From Acidobacteriota bacterium (GTDB taxonomy: Bacteria; Acidobacteriota; Terriglobia; Terriglobales; Acidobacteriaceae): 40,064 nucleotides of DNA. Position numbers and translations under genes: made by a program. Positions within the stretch are counted from its first letter, which is position 1; each line of letters begins with the position of its first letter. This document shows, piece after piece, positions 9,501 to 17,749 of this stretch. The notes beneath the pieces are model-generated. The model saw only the letters and a list, made by a program, of their open reading frames with translations. It searched no databases and was not told the origin of the DNA. The stretch spans positions 1 through 40,064 of the forward strand of contig JAJYSL010000014.1 of assembly GCA_021793595.1 (NCBI GenBank). The letters are read 5' to 3'.

Positions 9501-10160
9501 CTAGGGGCGGGCTTCAAAATTGCTGCGCTCGACCTGGAACTTCGTGGCGCCGGTAACATGCTGGGCGGCGAGCAGAGCGGGCATATCGAGGCTGTTGGCT
9601 TCGAGCTGTACACGACGATGCTGGAGCAGGCGGTGCGAGAACTGAAGGGCGAGGATCAAGTCGAGCGGCCATCGGTGCAACTGAATCTGGGCATCTCGCT
9701 GCGCATTGACGCCAACTACATCGAGGAAGAGAATCAGCGACTCCGGATGTATAAGCGCGTTGCCAGCGCGGAGAACGAAAGCGCGATTGAGGACATTGTC
9801 GCAGAGATGCAGGATCGATACGGAACCATGCCCGAGCCGGTGCAACTGCTGGTGACCGCGGGTCGCTTGCGACTCTTGTGTGAACAAGTCGGTGTGGCAC
9901 AAATGGATCGCAAAGCTCAGATGGTGAGTGTTCGATTTACCGAAACGGCCAACATCGATCCTGAAAAATTGATGCAGCTGGTGGCCCGCAATGCCAAGCG
10001 CGGCGCGCAGTTTACGCCGCAGGGTGTGTTGCGATTCCCGGTAAAAGCGACAGCACCGGACGAGGTGCTGGCGGAATTGCGGAGGCTGATTGAAGCCCTC
10101 GCAACTCCGCTACCTGTAAGCTCCTCGGCGAAAGAAATCGGTAGCTTGCCGGTGCGCTAG
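6564..10160 (+). CDS. mfd: Transcription-repair coupling factor Mfd
   Basis: 1198 residues, a normal full length. The N-terminal UvrB-like region carries PAHDVLPFENLSPH and LRGGILDIYPP. The RNA-polymerase-interacting domain contains GDYVVHVDHGIARYLGL. The translocase has GDVGYGKT at residues 669-676, DEEQ at 770-773, SATPIPRTL and the RecG-like QLRGRVGRS. The C-terminal TRCF domain starts near LGISLRIDANYI. Mfd removes RNA polymerase stalled at lesions and recruits UvrA. The start ATG at 6564 has a modest AGGCG site. Its stop codon is immediately followed by the stop of the convergent DUF2911 gene, with no base between them and no terminator visible. Confidence 0.97.
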   Translation: MILPFVREFFADLDKSPGIDRVRSSLVSGVGRRRVSGLTATARALYLPLLARISKAPVFVVVADNRAAESLQLTVQAACDLTGELDRSTVIRLPAHDVLPFENLSPHPDIQEQRAVTLWKIAQGAARIIILPVESACYRVFAAEHYANLACTLRRGEEADPEILVAHLASVGYQPVDMVEMRGQYALRGGILDIYPPEMDAPLRIEFLGDEIESMRKFDPETQRSSAPVDEAILLPLTETPMTNALLSRVHTRLSGRRLQGENEALHDAIEAEGTNVFPGWEFFAVAASGQHQTVFDLIPKCRIFVEEPGMVQNQLERWWNKVEQRHERSGIDTLFPPADLYLTPWEWQTRAAEAPGLDLDQLGTVDVLDPDTTSLGEIEIPTRPTLRLHGAIPALVEQLQTLAAQEMRTVLAAANQGEVERLASILQEYGISYRIGSRSAHTGSETMYDETSYLRGDMRAPVIVRTEISNGVVLEEARLVVFGANDLSDEADVTARPVVRKSKSNTAAFISDFRDLTIGDYVVHVDHGIARYLGLKEISQDGMHVEFMILEFAEAARLYVPLTRLDLIQKYRSTDTGPAPVLHRLGSAQWTRTKARVKKAMADMADELLKLYAVRKAAQGNAFSADNQFQREFEDAFDFNETDDQITSIADIKRDMESTMPMDRLLVGDVGYGKTEVAMRAAFKAVQDSKQVAVLTPTTVLCFQHFETFKRRFAAFPVHIEMISRFRSPKEQKAILEKVEQGKVDILIGTHRLLSKDLKFQDLGLLIVDEEQRFGVRHKERLKQMRREIDVLAMSATPIPRTLHMSLVGLRDMSVIETPPKDRMAIQTVVAKYDEKLIRSAIEVELERGGQVYFVHNRVENIYEIAARLQELVPQARVVVGHGQMGEAELERVMLAFMHHEYDVLVATTIIENGLDIPLANTILINRADRHGLSELYQLRGRVGRSNRRAYSYLLIPPDRELTDIARRRLAALKEFSDLGAGFKIAALDLELRGAGNMLGGEQSGHIEAVGFELYTTMLEQAVRELKGEDQVERPSVQLNLGISLRIDANYIEEENQRLRMYKRVASAENESAIEDIVAEMQDRYGTMPEPVQLLVTAGRLRLLCEQVGVAQMDRKAQMVSVRFTETANIDPEKLMQLVARNAKRGAQFTPQGVLRFPVKATAPDEVLAELRRLIEALATPLPVSSSAKEIGSLPVR

Positions 10161-10706
10161 TTATTGTGCAACGACAGGCACCCAGACATCGGTGGTGTCC
10201 CATCGAACATGCAGCTGCGTCTTCTTGCCGTGCGTGTTCTCAAAGCTGATGCTCATCTGCTCTTGCGGCTTGGGCAATGTGTCTTTCTTCATGTCTACAC
10301 GGGCCAAGTCTTCTGACTGGCGATACACCGTTCCCCACTGGCCGGTCTGCTTGTTGATGATCAGCTTCCAGGTGGTTTCCGAGGGTAAGGTGTAGAGCGT
10401 GTAGGTGCCGGCAGGAACCGTGGCCGTGCCAATCTTCAGATTCACTGCGGTCTTTAATGTAGTGGCAGGGTTCGCGCCGGTGCGCCACACCTTGTCATAG
10501 GGCACCAGTCCGCCGAAGATCTTGCGTCCACGCATGAACGGAGTGTTGTAGTCGATTGTGACCTGTTTGCCGTCCAACTCTACACTAGCCTTGGCGGGCG
10601 GGCTGAGCATGGGTTTCTTTGCCGTACTGCCGGACATCTGCGCCAGTCCGGCGGGCAACAGGGCGACGCTGGCTGCGATGGTTAATACACTTGCGAGAAT
10701 CTTCAT
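10161..10706 (-). CDS. Secreted DUF2911 domain protein
   Basis: 181 residues from the ATG at 10706, which has a perfect AGGAGG (10715-10720) upstream; longer readings have no comparable site. Residues 1-22 form a signal peptide (MKILASVLTIAASVALLPAGLAQ). The body matches DUF2911: ASVELDGKQVTIDYNTPFMRGRKIFGGLVPYDKVWRTGANPATTL is represented by short blocks such as VTIDY, MRGRKIFG and WRTGANPAT, then VPAGTYTLY and GQWGTVY. The domain is beta-rich, exported, common in Acidobacteriota and Bacteroidota, and has no assigned function. It is divergent from the DUF885 gene, so the two may share a control region (10707-10851). Confidence 0.9.
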   Translation of the reverse strand: MKILASVLTIAASVALLPAGLAQMSGSTAKKPMLSPPAKASVELDGKQVTIDYNTPFMRGRKIFGGLVPYDKVWRTGANPATTLKTAVNLKIGTATVPAGTYTLYTLPSETTWKLIINKQTGQWGTVYRQSEDLARVDMKKDTLPKPQEQMSISFENTHGKKTQLHVRWDTTDVWVPVVAQ

Positions 10707-10714
10707 TGGGAGTT

Positions 10715-10720
10715 CCTCCT
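10715..10720 (-). promoter_or_regulatory. Strong ribosome-binding site fixing the DUF2911 start
   Basis: The minus strand reads AGGAGG here, eight bases before the ATG at 10706. It decides the start in favour of the short form with a clean signal peptide. Confidence 0.8.
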
Positions 10721-10851
10721 TGAACGCGGCTACCAGTTGCATGATCAGTCTCTGACCGCCAAGAGCTTCTGTCAAAGTGGGCCTTGGATCGTCGATTTCA
10801 TTGCGCGTCCGATATACTTCCGTTTTCGTTCCGACTACAAAGGAAATCATC

Positions 10852-12630
10852 ATGAAATTCTGTATTTCCCGCTGGCTTTCCGTCGCCAGTGTCGTTCTGA
10901 TCAGCACAACTTTTCTAGGGGCCAACTCCACCATGACTTCAGCAAACGAGCCAGGAAATTCCGCATGGACGAGTCTCGTCGATGCCTACTTTGACACCGT
11001 GTATCTGCGCTTCAATCCAACTGCCGGCACCAGCGCTGGCCTGCATCAGTACGACAGCAAGCTGGAAAACTACTCGCGCGCCAGCCGGGAGAAGGAAGTT
11101 GCGGCGTTGCGGACCTATGAGAAGAAAGTGGCGGAGTTCCCCGCGGCCAGGCTGGATGCGTCCGACGAAGGTGACCGAGAATTTCTGCTGGGTACGATTC
11201 GCAGCGAATTGCTGACGCTGGAAACGATACGACCCTGGCAGAAGAACCCCGATACGTATTCCAGCGGGATCACCAACAGCGCTTTTACGATTGTCGAGCG
11301 GAATTATGCGCCTGCGGACGTGCGGCTGGCCGCCTTGATCGCGCGTGAGAAGCAGATGCCTGCGGCGTTGGAGGCAGCGCGCTCCAACCTGGTGAATCCC
11401 CCGAAAATATTCACCGAGATCGCGTTGGAGCAGCTACCCGGCATCCTCAGCTTTTTCCAGCACGACATTCCGACCGCATTTGCCAGTGTGAAAGATCCCA
11501 AGTTGCTGGATGAGTTTCACGACTCGAACGCCGCTGTGATCCAGTCGCTGACCAGCTATCAACAGTGGGTCAAGACGGATGTGCTGCCGAGGTCCAATGG
11601 AGATTTTCGTATCGGGGCCGAGACGTTCAGCGCCAAATTGCGCGACGACGAAATGGTCGACATCCCGCTGGATCGACTGCTGACAATTGGCTACGCCGAT
11701 CTGCACAAGAACCAGGAGCAGTTTCGCCAAATTGCGCACGAACTCGATCCCGGTAAAACTCCCATGCAGGTGCTGGCGGAGTTGCAGGCGGACCATCCAG
11801 CTCCCGATCAGTTGCTCGGACAATTTCAGAACACGTTCAACAACCTGATTCAGTTCATCCGCGAAAAACAAATTGTCGGCATTCCTTCTGACGTGCAGCC
11901 AACGCTGGAAGATACGCCGCCATTCATGCGTGCAACCACGTTTGCATCGATGGATTCTCCCGGCGCATACGAGACTGGCTCCCACAAAGCTTATTTCAAC
12001 GTCACCGTCCCAGGACCGGATGAAACTCCGAAGGAGCGTGCCGAAAGCATGGCCGCCTTCAACATTGGGACGATTGTCAGCACCTCCGTGCATGAGGCGT
12101 ATCCGGGGCACTATGTGCAATTTTTGTTTATGCCGCAAATCCGTTCGCGGGTACGCAAAATGCTCTATTCCAACAGCAACGTGGAAGGCTGGGCGCACTA
12201 TTGCGAACAGATGATGCTGGACGAAGGCTACGGCCGGCCGGGTTGGGGCGCACAAGATGCGCGCGAAGCGAAGTTGATTCGGCTGGGTCAGTTGAGCGAT
12301 GCGCTGCTGCGCGATGCCAGATTTATCGTCGGCATCAAAATGCACGCCCAGGGGATGACGATCGATCAGGCCGTGGATTTTTTTCAAAAAGAAGGCTACC
12401 AGACGCGTGCAACGGGCTTGGTGGAAGCCAAGCGCGGGGCGGGTGATCCTACGTATTTGTATTACACACTGGGCAAGCTGATGATCCTGAAACTGCGAGC
12501 CGATGTGCAGCGGAAAGAGGGTGCAGCGTTTTCCCTGGAGAAGTTTCACAATGGGTTTCTGCGCCAGGGAGGGGTGCCTCTGCCCATTGTTCGGCGCGCC
12601 ATGCTGGGAAACTCCTCGCCGGTTCTGTAG
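10852..12630 (+). CDS. Secreted DUF885 family putative metallopeptidase
   Basis: 592 residues from the ATG at 10852, preceded by AAAGGA; a longer reading from 10777 would bury the signal sequence. The first ~30 residues are a signal peptide. The gluzincin-like motif HEAYPGH lies at residues 414-420, and a downstream EGWAHYCEQ (Glu near residue 445) supplies the expected third ligand. Both are hallmarks of DUF885, a family related to zinc carboxypeptidases. Length and order (helical N-terminus, metal site two thirds along) are normal. It probably trims peptides in the periplasm; the substrate is unknown. Its upstream neighbour on the opposite strand is the DUF2911 gene, also exported. Confidence 0.9.
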   Translation: MKFCISRWLSVASVVLISTTFLGANSTMTSANEPGNSAWTSLVDAYFDTVYLRFNPTAGTSAGLHQYDSKLENYSRASREKEVAALRTYEKKVAEFPAARLDASDEGDREFLLGTIRSELLTLETIRPWQKNPDTYSSGITNSAFTIVERNYAPADVRLAALIAREKQMPAALEAARSNLVNPPKIFTEIALEQLPGILSFFQHDIPTAFASVKDPKLLDEFHDSNAAVIQSLTSYQQWVKTDVLPRSNGDFRIGAETFSAKLRDDEMVDIPLDRLLTIGYADLHKNQEQFRQIAHELDPGKTPMQVLAELQADHPAPDQLLGQFQNTFNNLIQFIREKQIVGIPSDVQPTLEDTPPFMRATTFASMDSPGAYETGSHKAYFNVTVPGPDETPKERAESMAAFNIGTIVSTSVHEAYPGHYVQFLFMPQIRSRVRKMLYSNSNVEGWAHYCEQMMLDEGYGRPGWGAQDAREAKLIRLGQLSDALLRDARFIVGIKMHAQGMTIDQAVDFFQKEGYQTRATGLVEAKRGAGDPTYLYYTLGKLMILKLRADVQRKEGAAFSLEKFHNGFLRQGGVPLPIVRRAMLGNSSPVL

Positions 12631-12795
12631 CGTTTTCTGTGCATACAACAATGGACAGGAGACGCTCATCTCATAGTCGAAACAAATAAAGTGCGAAGGG
12701 CAGTTGTCATGCATATACTGCGATACTGGATGTGATTGCAGGTTTGCAAATGTTGTTCCCTCGCCATCGCAGATACCTGGAGAAAGCAAGTTAAC

Positions 12796-13674
12796 ATGGC
12801 AAAGACCAGAATTCGCAAGGCAGTTTTTCCCGCAGCGGGATTGGGCACGCGTTTTTTGCCCGCGACGAAAGCTATTCCCAAGGAGATGTTGCCGGTCGTC
12901 GACAAGCCCATCATTCAATATGGTGTAGAGGAAGCGATTGCCGCCGGATGCGACCAAATCATCATCGTTACAGGCCGCGGCAAGACGGTCATTGAAGATC
13001 ATTTCGATATCAGCGTCGAGTTGGAGCATCAACTGGAGTCGCGTGGCAAGCAGGATCTGCTGGCTCTGGTGCGCCAGATCTCAAATCTTGGACGAGTTGC
13101 CTACATTCGCCAAAAAGAGGCGATGGGTTTGGGCCATGCGGTGTTGATGGCGCGCGATCTGGTCGGCGACGAACCCTTTGCCGTGATTCTACCGGACGAC
13201 GTGATTGATGCCACGCCGTCTTGCCTGCAGCAAATGGTTTCTGTGTTCGACGAGGTACAGTCCAGTATTCTTGCCACGCAGGTTGTCGAGGGGCCGGCCA
13301 TCTCTTCGTATGGCGTGATTGATGCCGTGCCAACGTCGAAGGATTCGCGGGTGATGGAAGTGAAGGCTCTGGTGGAGAAGCCGAAGTTGAAGGATGCGCC
13401 TTCGAAAAATGCCATCATCGGGCGCTACATTTTGACGCCGCGAATTTTTGACCTGCTGGAAACTACGCCGCTAGGCGCGGGTGGAGAGTTGCAGTTGACC
13501 GACGGCATCCGCGGATTGCTGGAGCATGAAAAGGTCTATGGCTACAGCTTTGAAGGCACACGCTACGATGCCGGAGACAAGCTGGGGTTCCTGAAGGCCA
13601 CCGTGGAATTTGCGCTCCAACGAGAGGACCTGGGCGACGAATTTCGCGTATGGCTGCAAAAGTATCGCCGTTGA
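12796..13674 (+). CDS. galU: UTP-glucose-1-phosphate uridylyltransferase
   Basis: 292 residues from the ATG at 12796 (GGAGAAAG upstream). An in-frame ATG at 12736 would add 20 residues before the nucleotide-binding opening. The start FPAAGLGTRFLPATKAIPKEML carries the GxGTRxxPxTK...PKE signature of GalU. VEKP and the late segment YDAGDKLGFLKA are also typical. The enzyme makes UDP-glucose from UTP and glucose 1-phosphate in the cytoplasm, for envelope polysaccharide and sugar metabolism. A peroxiredoxin gene follows 37 bases later. I see no sugar genes next to it. Confidence 0.95.
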   Translation: MAKTRIRKAVFPAAGLGTRFLPATKAIPKEMLPVVDKPIIQYGVEEAIAAGCDQIIIVTGRGKTVIEDHFDISVELEHQLESRGKQDLLALVRQISNLGRVAYIRQKEAMGLGHAVLMARDLVGDEPFAVILPDDVIDATPSCLQQMVSVFDEVQSSILATQVVEGPAISSYGVIDAVPTSKDSRVMEVKALVEKPKLKDAPSKNAIIGRYILTPRIFDLLETTPLGAGGELQLTDGIRGLLEHEKVYGYSFEGTRYDAGDKLGFLKATVEFALQREDLGDEFRVWLQKYRR

Positions 13675-13711
13675 AAGCTAGGGCTGCAAACTTGAAGTTG
13701 AGGGATGTGCG

Positions 13712-14191
13712 ATGAAGGTGAATGACAAGGTCGCCAATTTTCGCCTGAAAAATCAGGATGATGAAACGGTGCAGCTAACCGATTTTGCGGGCAAGCCGGT
13801 AGTGCTGTTTTTCTATCCCCGCGCGGATACTCCAGGCTGCACCATTGAGGCCTGTGGCTTTCGCGACGCATTCAGCAAGCTGCAGAAAGCGGGCGCGGTG
13901 GTGCTCGGCATCTCTCGCGACACGCCGAAGGCGCAGAAGAAATTCCAGGAAAAATACAACCTGCCGTACACGCTGCTCGCCGACGTCGATGAGAAGGTGT
14001 GCAATCAGTTCGATGTGATGCGCGAGAAGAACATGTATGGTAAAAAGGTCTTCGGCATCGAGCGCACCACTTTTCTGATTGGTCCGGACCAGCGGCTGCT
14101 GAAGATTTTTCCCAAGGTCAAGCCCGAGGGCCATGCGGAAGAGGTCCTGGAAGCACTGCGCGAATATGCCAAAGCCGGCGCGGGAAATTGA
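13712..14191 (+). CDS. bcp: Peroxiredoxin, Bcp/PrxQ type
   Basis: 159 residues. The peroxidatic Cys is Cys43 in TPGCTIEACGF, and the resolving Cys is Cys48, five residues on, which is the PrxQ/Bcp arrangement. FYPRADTPGC, GISRDTPKAQKKF and the late ERTTFLIG segment support the family. It reduces hydroperoxides in the cytoplasm using thioredoxin. GAGG lies a few bases before the ATG. Its end overlaps the start of the DNA glycosylase gene by 26 bases, suggesting translational coupling. Confidence 0.94.
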   Translation: MKVNDKVANFRLKNQDDETVQLTDFAGKPVVLFFYPRADTPGCTIEACGFRDAFSKLQKAGAVVLGISRDTPKAQKKFQEKYNLPYTLLADVDEKVCNQFDVMREKNMYGKKVFGIERTTFLIGPDQRLLKIFPKVKPEGHAEEVLEALREYAKAGAGN

Positions 14192-14822
14192 ACACTCTGG
14201 ACCGGCTCTCGATCCAGCGTCGTGGCGACTGCTGCCGCGAGGGTTCTTTGACGCTTCACCGGAGCAGGTTGCCCGGTTGTTGCTAGGAAAAATTCTGGTG
14301 CGCCGCGTTGCAGGCGGCCTACTCGCGGGGCGCATTGTCGAGACCGAGGCGTATCTCGGGGAACATGACGCGGCCGCTCACGCAGCCAGCGGACAAACGA
14401 CTCGCAATGCGGTTCTCTACGGCCCTCCTGGTCGTGCGTACGTCTACAACATTTACGGACTGCATGCTTGCATCAACGTCAGTTGTTTGCCAGAGAGTGT
14501 TCCCGGCTGCGTATTGTTGCGCGCGCTGGAGCCGCTGCAAGGCCTGCCGCAGATGAGGCGCAATCGAGGACTGAACGGGTCGGCGGCCATCGATCAGCTG
14601 ACATCGGGGCCGGGCAAACTGTGCCAGGCCTTGGGAATCACGCGCGCGGCACATAACGGGCTGGACTTAACCCGAGCCGACAGCCGGTTGAATTTGATGG
14701 AAGACGATTTTCAGTGTGGGGAAATTCGCGCGACGCCGCGCATTGGAATCAGCAAGGCTGCGGATTGGCCGCTACGATTTTTTCTTGCCGGTCATGTCTG
14801 TGTCTCTCGCCGGAGAAACTAG
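14166..14822 (+). CDS. 3-methyladenine DNA glycosylase, AAG/Mpg family
   Basis: 218 residues from the ATG at 14166; an alternative ATG at 14133 would lengthen the overlap with the peroxiredoxin gene. GRIVETEAYLGEHDAAAHA holds the catalytic Glu region of the AAG fold. GPPGRAYVYNIYGLHACIN, the substrate-pocket Tyr/His block, and SGPGKLCQALGI also match. The enzyme excises alkylated purines in base-excision repair. The gene has no clear ribosome-binding site, consistent with coupling to the gene before it. Its last 51 bases overlap the 3' end of the convergent panC gene. Confidence 0.92.
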   Translation: MPKPAREIEHSGPALDPASWRLLPRGFFDASPEQVARLLLGKILVRRVAGGLLAGRIVETEAYLGEHDAAAHAASGQTTRNAVLYGPPGRAYVYNIYGLHACINVSCLPESVPGCVLLRALEPLQGLPQMRRNRGLNGSAAIDQLTSGPGKLCQALGITRAAHNGLDLTRADSRLNLMEDDFQCGEIRATPRIGISKAADWPLRFFLAGHVCVSRRRN

Positions 14823-15671
14823 CAGAACGTTATCAATGAGACGTGTGTTGCCAACATAGGCGGCGACCGCCAGCAGTCCACCCGCTTCCACATCGTCGAT
14901 CGGTAACAGAGTCTCGGGATCGACGACCGCGACATAATCCAAACGGATGGCAGGCTCTCCCTGCAGGGTTGCGCGCATGGTTTGCAGTAGCGCGGAGGCA
15001 CGATGCTCGCCGCGGGCGGCCTGCATCTCCGCCAACTGCAGAGCCCGGGAAAGAGTGAGCGCCTGCCGTCGCTCCTCTGCCGAGAGATAGCGGTTGCGTG
15101 AGCTCATCGCCAGCCCGTCGGGCTCGCGCACGGTAGGGCAGACGATAATTTCAAGCGGGAAATCGAGGTCGCGTACCATCTTTCGCAGTACAGCAACCTG
15201 GGCCGCATCCTTCTGCCCGAAGAAGGAAAAATCTGGCTGCACGATGTGAAAGAGTTTGGCGACCACCGTGGCCACGCCGCGAAAATGTCCGGGTCGCGAT
15301 GCTCCGTCGAGACGGCCGCTGACGCCTTCGACATCAACAAAAGTTGAAGCGCCGGAAGGATACATTGTTTCTGAGGTGGGGGTAAACACGACGTCGATGC
15401 CCTCGGCCTCGAGCATTTGGCAGTCCTGTTTCAGGGTGCGTGGATAGCGGCTGAAGTCTTCATTCGGCCCGAACTGTGTGGGATTGACGAAGATCGAGAC
15501 GACAACAATGGCGCAATGCTGACGCGCGGCCTGCACCAGGGAACGATGGCCGGCGTGCAGCGCGCCCATGGTGGGGACAAATCCCAGGCTGCGAGGGGTT
15601 GGCCGCTCGCTGCTGGCGCGCAGTTGGCGCAGTGTCGCGCGAAGCTCTGGGATATCGGAGAGGATTAGCAT
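14772..15671 (-). CDS. panC: Pantoate-beta-alanine ligase
   Basis: 299 residues. The HxGH nucleotide-binding motif is at residues 39-42 (TMGALHAGH). FVNPTQFGPNEDF, FFGQKDAAQ and the KMSKS-like SSRNRYLS block follow in normal order. The enzyme joins pantoate and beta-alanine, with ATP, to make pantothenate. panB lies upstream on the same strand 108 bases away, so both steps of the branch are together. The C-terminal coding end overlaps the DNA glycosylase gene by 51 bases on the opposite strand. Confidence 0.96.
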   Translation of the reverse strand: MLILSDIPELRATLRQLRASSERPTPRSLGFVPTMGALHAGHRSLVQAARQHCAIVVVSIFVNPTQFGPNEDFSRYPRTLKQDCQMLEAEGIDVVFTPTSETMYPSGASTFVDVEGVSGRLDGASRPGHFRGVATVVAKLFHIVQPDFSFFGQKDAAQVAVLRKMVRDLDFPLEIIVCPTVREPDGLAMSSRNRYLSAEERRQALTLSRALQLAEMQAARGEHRASALLQTMRATLQGEPAIRLDYVAVVDPETLLPIDDVEAGGLLAVAAYVGNTRLIDNVLLVSPARDTDMTGKKKS

Positions 15672-15779
15672 GAACGAAAACGTCTACGCTCGCCGCGGTG
15701 AGCGAGGCTGCCGAATTGCAGCCGGAGCGACCGTGGCGCGGACCGCAGCGGCGCGAGCGAAGGTGCCGCGTGTCTCCGC

Positions 15780-16631
15780 TTAGAGATGATAGCTTTCCGC
15801 GTCGTTTGGAAAATCGACGGTCTCCACATCTTTGCGATAGGCTTCGACGGCGTTGCGAATCAGCGAAGCCGCATCCCCGTAGCGACGCACAAATTTTGCC
15901 GCAGGGGCAAAGCTAAGGTTCAGCAGATCGTGCAGTACAAGGATTTGGCCGTCGCACGCCGGACCTGCGCCAATGCCGATCGTAGGAATGGTCAGTTCTC
16001 CCGTAATGCGTGCCGCGACCTCGCGCGGAACGCCCTCCAGCACCAGCAATGCTGCGCCGGCAGCTTCCAGCGCCAGTGCATCTTCGAGCAAATGCTCGGC
16101 TGCGGAAAGAGTCTTTCCCTGCACGCGGTATCCACCCATGCGATGCAGCGATTGCGGGGTCAGGCCGAGATGTCCGATGACGGAGATCTCGGCATCCGTC
16201 AATCGAGATACCAGCTCGATGCGATTGCGACCCCCTTCCACCTTGACAGCTTCAGCACCTGCTTCCTTGACAAAGCGCAAGGCGTTGCGAACTCCCTGCT
16301 GGACATCCTCGTGATAAGAGGCGTAGGGCATGTCTGCGGCGAGCAGAGCACGGCGCACGCCACGACGCACCGCGCGCGTACAGAGCAGCATTTCCTCCAT
16401 GGTGACCGGCAGCGTGCTTTCGTAGCCGAGCATCACCATGCCCAGAGAGTCGCCGACCAGGATCAGGTCGATACTGGCTTCATCCACCAACCGCGCCATG
16501 GCATAGTCATAGGCAGTCAGCGCGGAAATAGGCGCGCGATTGCGTTTCTTTTCCTGCAATGTCGGTAAGGTGATTTTCAGAGAAGTTGAAGCATCGGCAG
16601 CCACATCGCAGCGGGGTTCAGTCAGACTCAT
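15780..16631 (-). CDS. panB: 3-methyl-2-oxobutanoate hydroxymethyltransferase
   Basis: 283 residues from the ATG at 16631, chosen for a GGAG six bases upstream; ATGs at 16655 and 16763 are in frame but lack one. Family blocks appear in order: SALTAYDYAMARLVDEASID, LVGDSLGMVMLGY, MPYASYHED (residues 101-109), VKVEGG (130-135) and GIGAGPACDGQILVLHD. The enzyme transfers a hydroxymethyl group from methylenetetrahydrofolate to ketoisovalerate, giving ketopantoate. The gene lies between the MpaB-family gene and panC on the same strand. A degenerate copy of part of this gene lies at 17916-18015. Confidence 0.95.
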   Translation of the reverse strand: MSLTEPRCDVAADASTSLKITLPTLQEKKRNRAPISALTAYDYAMARLVDEASIDLILVGDSLGMVMLGYESTLPVTMEEMLLCTRAVRRGVRRALLAADMPYASYHEDVQQGVRNALRFVKEAGAEAVKVEGGRNRIELVSRLTDAEISVIGHLGLTPQSLHRMGGYRVQGKTLSAAEHLLEDALALEAAGAALLVLEGVPREVAARITGELTIPTIGIGAGPACDGQILVLHDLLNLSFAPAAKFVRRYGDAASLIRNAVEAYRKDVETVDFPNDAESYHL

Positions 16632-16637
16632 CGCAAT

Positions 16638-16641
16638 CTCC
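16638..16641 (-). promoter_or_regulatory. Ribosome-binding site choosing the panB start
   Basis: GGAG on the minus strand, six bases before the ATG at 16631. It argues against the two longer in-frame starts. Confidence 0.65.
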
Positions 16642-16759
16642 AGTGCAGTTCCCATGTTGCCGATGTTTTGGCCAGGTGCGGGATACCGCCCGTAACGAAT
16701 CTCAGAATACGCCGGTCGTCCTTCGCTTACAAATGGCACCTCGCAAATCTTGACGCATC

Positions 16760-17749
16760 TCACGTTTCTCGCCGGTTAAGCGCTGCCTTCTGATCTTGCG
16801 CCAGCATTCTGGATTGTCCCATCCAGAAGCGATTGCTGGCGCATGTGAGCGGTCCAATGCCACGATTCTGCAGTCGCGCACAGGCCTCATGATAGGGACC
16901 CACATGGCGCAGCGATGTTGGGATTATGCGGTACACGGCAGGCAATCTGCGCATTGCCCTGGCGGCAGCACGTTGCTCGCGCTCGCCATACTCGAGAGCG
17001 AAGGCCTCACGAAGTGGATCGGGCATCCATGCAGCCGTGAGGGCGCGGTACCAACGCGGCACTGGCACCCACGATCCGCGGCCGTGCAGAACGCGATGGG
17101 CCATCTCCCGCGAAAGGGAATTGACTGCGAGCGTGTCGGACTTCCACATGTCTCGGTTGTAATGTTCAAAGGTGGTCCAGTCGGCGGGCAATGCTGTGGG
17201 AGGAAGGCCAAAGAGCATCGCCAGCGTTTTGCTCTCGCCATAATATGTCTCTTTGTCGGCGGCAGAGAGCGGCGGCAACACGCTGTCGTAGGCGATCACC
17301 GCGCTTTCCACCAGAGTGGCAAATACCCAGCGCAGCGCATCCACTTCATTCGCCTGATAGTGCGAACCGGCCGAGAAACCTCCTGCAGAAGCGGGCATGT
17401 GGCCCTGGATGCGCGTATGCAGTTGATACAGCGAACGCGACGCAGCGAGCGCTTGTTGCAGCGTGCCAAAGATGGTGGTGAAAACCACCTTGAAGGTATT
17501 GTGGAACCGCGCCAACGGGTCCGAGCGCAAATTGGAGTGCTGGTCGAGCGCGGCAGCCACCCAAGGGTGGGCTAACTGCAACAAGGAAGCGCGGCCGGCA
17601 CCCAGGAACAATGCCGATTCTCGATTGATCTTCCAACTGATGGAGGAAGGTCCGAAGATGCCATCGTACGGCTGTGAAACTCCGGCGGCAACGCTGCTCC
17701 AAAGATGCTCAATATGGGCGTGCGAAACCGGCGTGAAGGTGCGTCCCAT
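16760..17749 (-). CDS. MpaB-family (DUF2236) oxygenase-like protein
   Basis: 329 residues. It matches the DUF2236/MpaB group by LQLAHPWVAAALDQHS near residue 57, RFHNTFKVVFTTIFG, RWVFATLVES and a C-terminal RMLAQDQ segment. The group is named from fungal MpaB, an oxygenase that cleaves a prenyl chain in mycophenolic acid synthesis, and is related to latex-clearing proteins. The bacterial members are mostly uncharacterised. Conserved His residues in the first two blocks could bind heme or iron; this is an inference. The gene is upstream of panB on the same strand, 128 bases away; whether this link is functional is unclear. Confidence 0.82.
   Translation of the reverse strand: MGRTFTPVSHAHIEHLWSSVAAGVSQPYDGIFGPSSISWKINRESALFLGAGRASLLQLAHPWVAAALDQHSNLRSDPLARFHNTFKVVFTTIFGTLQQALAASRSLYQLHTRIQGHMPASAGGFSAGSHYQANEVDALRWVFATLVESAVIAYDSVLPPLSAADKETYYGESKTLAMLFGLPPTALPADWTTFEHYNRDMWKSDTLAVNSLSREMAHRVLHGRGSWVPVPRWYRALTAAWMPDPLREAFALEYGEREQRAAARAMRRLPAVYRIIPTSLRHVGPYHEACARLQNRGIGPLTCASNRFWMGQSRMLAQDQKAALNRRET

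Noticed and set aside
12706..12735. TTGTCA and TATACT near 12706-12720 as a galU promoter
   Set aside because: The two elements are only four bases apart, so they cannot form one promoter.
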